In this document: one piece after another, positions 60,257 to 64,000 of the stretch | Numbering within the stretch: the first letter of the stretch is position 1 | Layout: every line of letters starts with the position of its first letter | Translations under genes and position numbers: made by a program | The notes under the pieces: generated by a model | Seen by the model: only the letters and a program-made list of their open reading frames with translations | Told to the model about the DNA's origin: nothing | The model's database searches: none | Assembly (NCBI GenBank): GCA_002298995.1 | Contig: DBMO01000037.1 | Span: forward strand, 256,332 to 320,331 | From: Desulfarculales bacterium UBA696 | GTDB lineage: Bacteria > Desulfobacterota > Syntrophobacteria > Syntrophobacterales > Syntrophobacteraceae | Length of the DNA: 64,000 nucleotides | Direction of reading: 5' to 3'

Positions 60257-61636
60257 TCAGGCCCCATGGAGGCCAAGTTCATAAAACAGGGACGCAACCG
60301 AGCGTATCCCGCGGTGGAAGTCATCCAGGGAGAAGCGCTCGTTAGGGGAATGGGCGCCGTCATCCGGACATCCCCAACCCAGTAGCAGGATATTTTCCTG
60401 CCCCAGGTGTTTCTTTATCAGATTAACGACGGGAATCGACCCACCTTCCCTTATAAATACCGGCTTCTTGCCGAAACCTGCCTCAATGGCCTTCTCCGCG
60501 GCGCGCATAGCCGGGGTGTGTCTGGAGACGAGGACCGGGTCTGCCCCGTGCAGCTCGGTTATCTTTATCTTCACACCCGCGGGCGAACTCTTTTCGACAA
60601 ATTCTCGGAAAATCCGGGCAATTCTGGCCGGGTCCTGGTCGGGAACCAATCTCATGCTGACTTTTGCTCCGGCTTTTGCGGGGATGATAGTCTTTGCGCC
60701 CTGGCCGGAAAAGCCGCCCCAGATCCCGTTGATATCGAGGGTCGGCCTCGCGCCTTTCCGCTCGACCACCGAATATCCCGGTTCTCCGGTAAATTCGGCT
60801 ACCCCGAGGTATTCGCGAATTCTATTCTCATCGACCGGCAGTGACGCCAATTCCTCCCTCTCCGACTTCTCCAGGGCAACTACGTCATCGTAGAAGCCCG
60901 GCAGGGCAACTGTGTGGTCGGGGGCCTTGAGCGCCGCAAGAATATTTGCCAGCGCCTGGGTGGGGTTTTCGACTATTCCACCGAATCCGCCAGAATGCAG
61001 GTCAAACCGCGGCCCCTGAACGTCAAGCTGAAAATAGCAAAGGCCGCGCAAACCGTATGTTATCGCCGGAATTCCCGGAGCGAACTGGGCGCCGTCAGAG
61101 ATTGCCACGGCATCGGCTAGAAGTTCAGCGCGATTTTCTCGCAAAAATTTCTCAAGGTTGGGACTCCCAATTTCCTCTTCACCCTCGACGAGGAACTTCA
61201 GATTTACAGGAAGCTTTTCACCCCAGCCCAGGATTGCCTGAGCCGCCTTTACGTAGGTGAGAAACTGGCCCTTGTCATCGGTTGCGCCACGCGCATGGAT
61301 ATACCCGTTGCGAATGCTAGGCGAGAAGGGCGGTGTTTCCCATTCATCTAGAGGATCGGGAGGCTGGACGTCGTAGTGTCCGTACACAAGCAGAACGGGT
61401 GCTCCGGGAATGTGCTCGGATGATGCCAGCACTACCGGGTGGCGCTCGGTGGGGTAAATCCTGCCCTCGATGCCGAAACTCCCAAGTTGATCGAGGACCC
61501 ACTGCGCTGCTCTGTGGATATCCTGATCATAGTCCGGGAGGGTGCTGACGCTGGGAATTTCGAGAAATTTGGCGAGGTCGTCTACAAATGCCTGCCTATT
61601 TCTGTCTATATAAGAGGAAACACTGGCGGGAAGCAT
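60257..61636 (-). CDS. M20-family dipeptidase
   Basis: 459 residues from ATG 61636 behind AGGAG. Metal-binding motifs: GHYDVQPPDP (about 85), ARGATDDKG, the catalytic EGEEEIGSPN and the late HSPNERFSLDD. A lid domain lies about 205-340. It would hydrolyse dipeptides or related amides in the cytoplasm. Convergent with motB. Confidence 0.9.
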   Translation of the reverse strand: MLPASVSSYIDRNRQAFVDDLAKFLEIPSVSTLPDYDQDIHRAAQWVLDQLGSFGIEGRIYPTERHPVVLASSEHIPGAPVLLVYGHYDVQPPDPLDEWETPPFSPSIRNGYIHARGATDDKGQFLTYVKAAQAILGWGEKLPVNLKFLVEGEEEIGSPNLEKFLRENRAELLADAVAISDGAQFAPGIPAITYGLRGLCYFQLDVQGPRFDLHSGGFGGIVENPTQALANILAALKAPDHTVALPGFYDDVVALEKSEREELASLPVDENRIREYLGVAEFTGEPGYSVVERKGARPTLDINGIWGGFSGQGAKTIIPAKAGAKVSMRLVPDQDPARIARIFREFVEKSSPAGVKIKITELHGADPVLVSRHTPAMRAAEKAIEAGFGKKPVFIREGGSIPVVNLIKKHLGQENILLLGWGCPDDGAHSPNERFSLDDFHRGIRSVASLFYELGLHGA

Positions 61637-61855
61637 CGCAATTCTCCTGGTTGAAATTCTTTGGGATCGATCAAGGTGCTCGTCTAAACTAGGCTCTGTT
61701 TGTCTATTTTTCAACGAAGGAGTTTCATCAGGGCAATTTAAAGAAGGCCGGTGAATAAAAAATGAAAACGTTCTGGCGTTGTCTGCCTTGAAATTGTTAC
61801 ATTACATCAAGGGGTGAAAGCTCCTGTTTGTTCAGCTTTCTTTAGGAGAAGGTCC

Positions 61856-62977
61856 TTGTCCACCGTAAGTCGGTTGAAAGTCGTTACAAGTATTGATGAA
61901 GTTCCCAAGGAGGAGTGGAGCAGCCTCGCGGTCCAGGCATCTCCGATTCTCGACTGGGAGTACTTGTACGCCCTTGAAAAATCCGGCTCCGTATCCCGCG
62001 ATAGAGGCTACAAGCCGGCTCACTTGGTTCTCTACCGAGGCTCGAAACCATCCGCGATAGTTCCGCTCTACGAACGCGACCGTGCCTGGGTCGAGTTCGG
62101 AGATGGTGGACTCATTGAATTCCTGTCTGAACTGACAGGCCTTCCATTTCATTCCGGCTTGGTAGGAACTATCCCGTATACACCCATTCCTGGATACGAC
62201 TTTTTGCTAAGCCCTGGGACCGAACCGGCGCCAACTTACAGGTATCTGCTAAATCAGATAGATGAGCTTTGCAATCAGCGAGGACTTTCCACGAGCCGAA
62301 TCTACTTTGTCGCACCCGATTCAAGACTCCACCCGATTCTTTTGGAAAGCGGATACATACGCCTGACCAGCTCGTACCTATTCTGGTTCAACCGCGGGTA
62401 CAACTCTTTTGATGACTACCTGGGCTCTTTCAAATCGAGCCGCCGCACAAAAATAAAAAGAGAATGGCGCTCGATCCTGGAAATGGGAATCGACTTGCTC
62501 ATGGTCCCCGGCATCGAGGCCGAGGATGATCTGTTTAGTGATATGTATCTGCTCTATCGGCGAACCTGGGTAAAGCACATGGGGTTTGGCATCAAGCCAT
62601 TCCTCAACGAATCGTTTTTCAGGCTGCTGGCCGAGGGTTTCCGCCATAGAAGCACCTTTACAGTTGCATCCCTTGGGAAAAAGCGTGTGGCCTCGGCACT
62701 GTTTTACCACAAGAACTCATCGCTCTACGGCAGGTACTGGGGCTGCTTTCGCGAGGTCCCATTCCTGCACTTTGCCACCTGCTACTACTATCCAATCGCC
62801 TACGGAATCGAAAATCGCATCAAAAGCATGGATCCTGGCTTCGGAGGCGAACATAAATACATCCGCGGCTTCGAGGAAGTGCCCGTCTCCCACTACATAA
62901 AATTCTACGACGAACAACAACGCCGAATAGCTCACTCCGTTATCTCGCAGATGCGCGAGCAGAATATTCTTAAGTAG
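61856..62977 (+). CDS. FemAB/GNAT-type protein (DUF482-like)
   Basis: About 373 residues. The order of segments (DWEYLYALEKSGSV, PAHLVLYRGSKPSAIVPLYER, FNRGYNSFDDYLGSFKSSRRTKIKREWRSI, GRYWGCFREVPFLHFATCYYYPIAYGIE, GFGGEHKYIRGFEEVPVSHY) matches a family of GNAT-related proteins first named for peptidoglycan synthesis. TTG 61856 behind TTTAGGAGAAGG is the better start; GTG 61814 is possible. Substrate unknown. Confidence 0.75.
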   Translation: MSTVSRLKVVTSIDEVPKEEWSSLAVQASPILDWEYLYALEKSGSVSRDRGYKPAHLVLYRGSKPSAIVPLYERDRAWVEFGDGGLIEFLSELTGLPFHSGLVGTIPYTPIPGYDFLLSPGTEPAPTYRYLLNQIDELCNQRGLSTSRIYFVAPDSRLHPILLESGYIRLTSSYLFWFNRGYNSFDDYLGSFKSSRRTKIKREWRSILEMGIDLLMVPGIEAEDDLFSDMYLLYRRTWVKHMGFGIKPFLNESFFRLLAEGFRHRSTFTVASLGKKRVASALFYHKNSSLYGRYWGCFREVPFLHFATCYYYPIAYGIENRIKSMDPGFGGEHKYIRGFEEVPVSHYIKFYDEQQRRIAHSVISQMREQNILK

Positions 62978-63344
62978 GCGAAGAGACTGAAATCGCTCTT
63001 CGAAGTATCTCCGCTGGGCAGTTTGGCGGCAAAAGCATTTCTCCCGGATTTGACTCGCGATCAACCCCTTCACGGGTTTAGCTGCTGCAAGCTCTGGCGG
63101 ATGCTTGGGGGACAAAAGGCAAGAGTCAAAAAGAAAGAGCCCAGGAAGGAGGGGGGGACCTGGACTCTTTCAGGAGGAGGAAAGATATGGATTCTACTTT
63201 CCGGAAATAATAGTAACTCATGTGTCAAGGTATTTTGAGGGGTTTAACTCACTATTTTTCACTTTTCCATGCAAATTCGTCTTAATCCTGCGCAAACTGG
63301 CTCCAGAAGGCAATTTCGGTATGTTAATCCCGATTCAAAAGTAC
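62978..63344. other. Intergenic region with a hairpin
   Basis: No supported gene. A hairpin of AGAGCCCAGG / CCTGGACTCT (63146-63175) lies just before a Shine-Dalgarno-like AGGAGGAGG that leads only to a seven-codon frame. Confidence 0.4.
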
Positions 63345-64000
63345 CTACCAATAATTTCTGTCATTGTCCCGATTGCCGCCGCCAATATCAAAATCCTTGT
63401 GGAATATAGCTCCTCGAGAATCGTCATAGGAATCTACCGACCTTCTGTCGCTGGTTGTGGGATCTTCTCTGCGGACTGAACGGGTATTAGGTGAGGCAGC
63501 GGCGCTGCCGAATTCGGATGAAGAGTTCGATTGCATCGGTACATAGTTTTCTGCTCCCGCCTGTATGGGCAGCATGCAGACAGACCCCGATCCCGAAGTG
63601 GGAGTAATCGGTAAGGCAGCCGGCAGGGGTGACAAGGTTGTGCTGGCTACTACTCCGGTTGTACCGGCTGAGGTGGTGAAACTTCCAAGTGCGGCTGTCG
63701 CTCCGGTCGATCCCGAGGCAGTGCCCGAAGAGCCGGTAACGGGAATTGATCCTCCACCCAGGGCAGTCTGAGCTGCGGATGATCCGATGAGCGCGCTGGA
63801 CGAGACGCCGGTCAGGCTGGGGGCAGTTGCCGCTGCTGCTGTGGCCGCTGCCGGAGATTCTGCGGTAAGGGATGCGGCCGTAGCTGCCGCGGCAGGCGAT
63901 GTCGCGGTAGAGGGAGAGGAACTAAAGGAACCAAACGCCGCAGTTCCGCCTATTGACCCCGAAACCGTACCGGAAGTGCCGGTAGTCGGAGTTCCTGAGT
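63345..64000 (-). CDS. C-terminal part of an Ala/Ser/Thr/Gly-rich protein
   Basis: The minus-strand frame is open from the right window edge for about 217 codons. The first 140 residues are low-complexity Ala/Ser/Thr/Gly/Pro with imperfect repeats (GTVSGSIGGTAAFGSF and GTASGSTGATAALGSF). The last part is charged and Ser/Asp/Arg-rich and ends DRNYW. Start, signal peptide and function are outside the window. It may be a secreted or surface protein. Confidence 0.65.
   Translation of the reverse strand, partial: SGTPTTGTSGTVSGSIGGTAAFGSFSSSPSTATSPAAAATAASLTAESPAAATAAAATAPSLTGVSSSALIGSSAAQTALGGGSIPVTGSSGTASGSTGATAALGSFTTSAGTTGVVASTTLSPLPAALPITPTSGSGSVCMLPIQAGAENYVPMQSNSSSEFGSAAASPNTRSVRREDPTTSDRRSVDSYDDSRGAIFHKDFDIGGGNRDNDRNYW

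Noticed and set aside
63565..63771. Plus-strand frame at the right edge
   Set aside because: It is the complement of the longer Ala/Ser/Thr-rich minus-strand frame, which stays open to the window end.

Overview
The window looks like a chromosomal segment of a Gram-negative, flagellated, probably anaerobic bacterium of deltaproteobacterial (Desulfobacterota / Syntrophobacter-like) type. The evidence is a complete Tol-Pal cluster, MotA/MotB, a RACo-like corrinoid-activating ferredoxin/ASKHA protein, a glutaconate-type CoA-transferase pair, a cobalamin riboswitch and a radical-SAM peptide maturase. The lineage is inferred from gene content only; no rRNA or other taxonomic marker is present.

Layout. 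0-5 kb: a secreted-type metalloprotease, an Asp/Arg/Ser/Tyr-rich secreted protein, a DsbD-like thiol transporter and a LysM lytic transglycosylase. 5.1-11.2 kb: sirtuin, then tolQ-tolR-tolA-tolB-pal-cpoB in canonical order. 11.4-17.7 kb: MFS and TauE/SafE transporters, a GspE/PilB ATPase and a membrane metallophosphoesterase. 17.8-23.6 kb (minus): smpB, ptsI, ptsH (no EII seen, so probably a regulatory PTS), a lipase-like hydrolase and the RACo-like protein. 23.7-26.9 kb: a GT-B glycosyltransferase-like protein, an unknown protein with faint RelA/SpoT-like features and a PP2C phosphatase. 27.0-28.9 kb (minus): sigma70-like promoter, cobalamin riboswitch, intrinsic terminator, a 32-residue peptide gene (cbpA) and a radical-SAM/SPASM maturase (cbpB). 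This is a B12-controlled RiPP-like system. 29.1-31.7 kb: MBOAT acyltransferase plus AlgJ/AlgX-like protein, a probable polysaccharide O-acetylation pair. 32.1-37.3 kb: a polyester-granule-like cluster made of a PhaC-like synthase with Cys nucleophile, an acyl carrier protein, two related phasin-like proteins and small unknowns.

38.27-53.82 kb: a 15.5-kb integrative element inserted in the 3' end of tRNA-His(GTG) and bounded by 46-bp direct repeats. It carries small DNA-binding proteins, a primase-helicase, an iteron-like candidate origin, an ERCC4-type nuclease, small and large terminase candidates, several coiled-coil or unknown proteins, an XRE repressor with two operator-like sites, a candidate structured RNA, a ribbon-helix-helix regulator with a palindromic operator, and a tyrosine integrase with two zinc ribbons. 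No portal, major capsid, protease or tail gene is recognisable, so it may be a phage satellite or a reduced prophage.

54.1-64 kb: an O-methyltransferase, a Cys-rich mini-protein, a CoA-transferase pair, a PilZ-motA-motB cluster, an M20 dipeptidase, a FemAB/GNAT-type protein, and the C-terminal part of an Ala/Ser/Thr/Gly-rich protein running off the right edge.

All assignments come from reading motifs and spacing by eye. No database search or folding program was run, so family names given from memory (for example CbpA/CbpB) should be confirmed by profile search.
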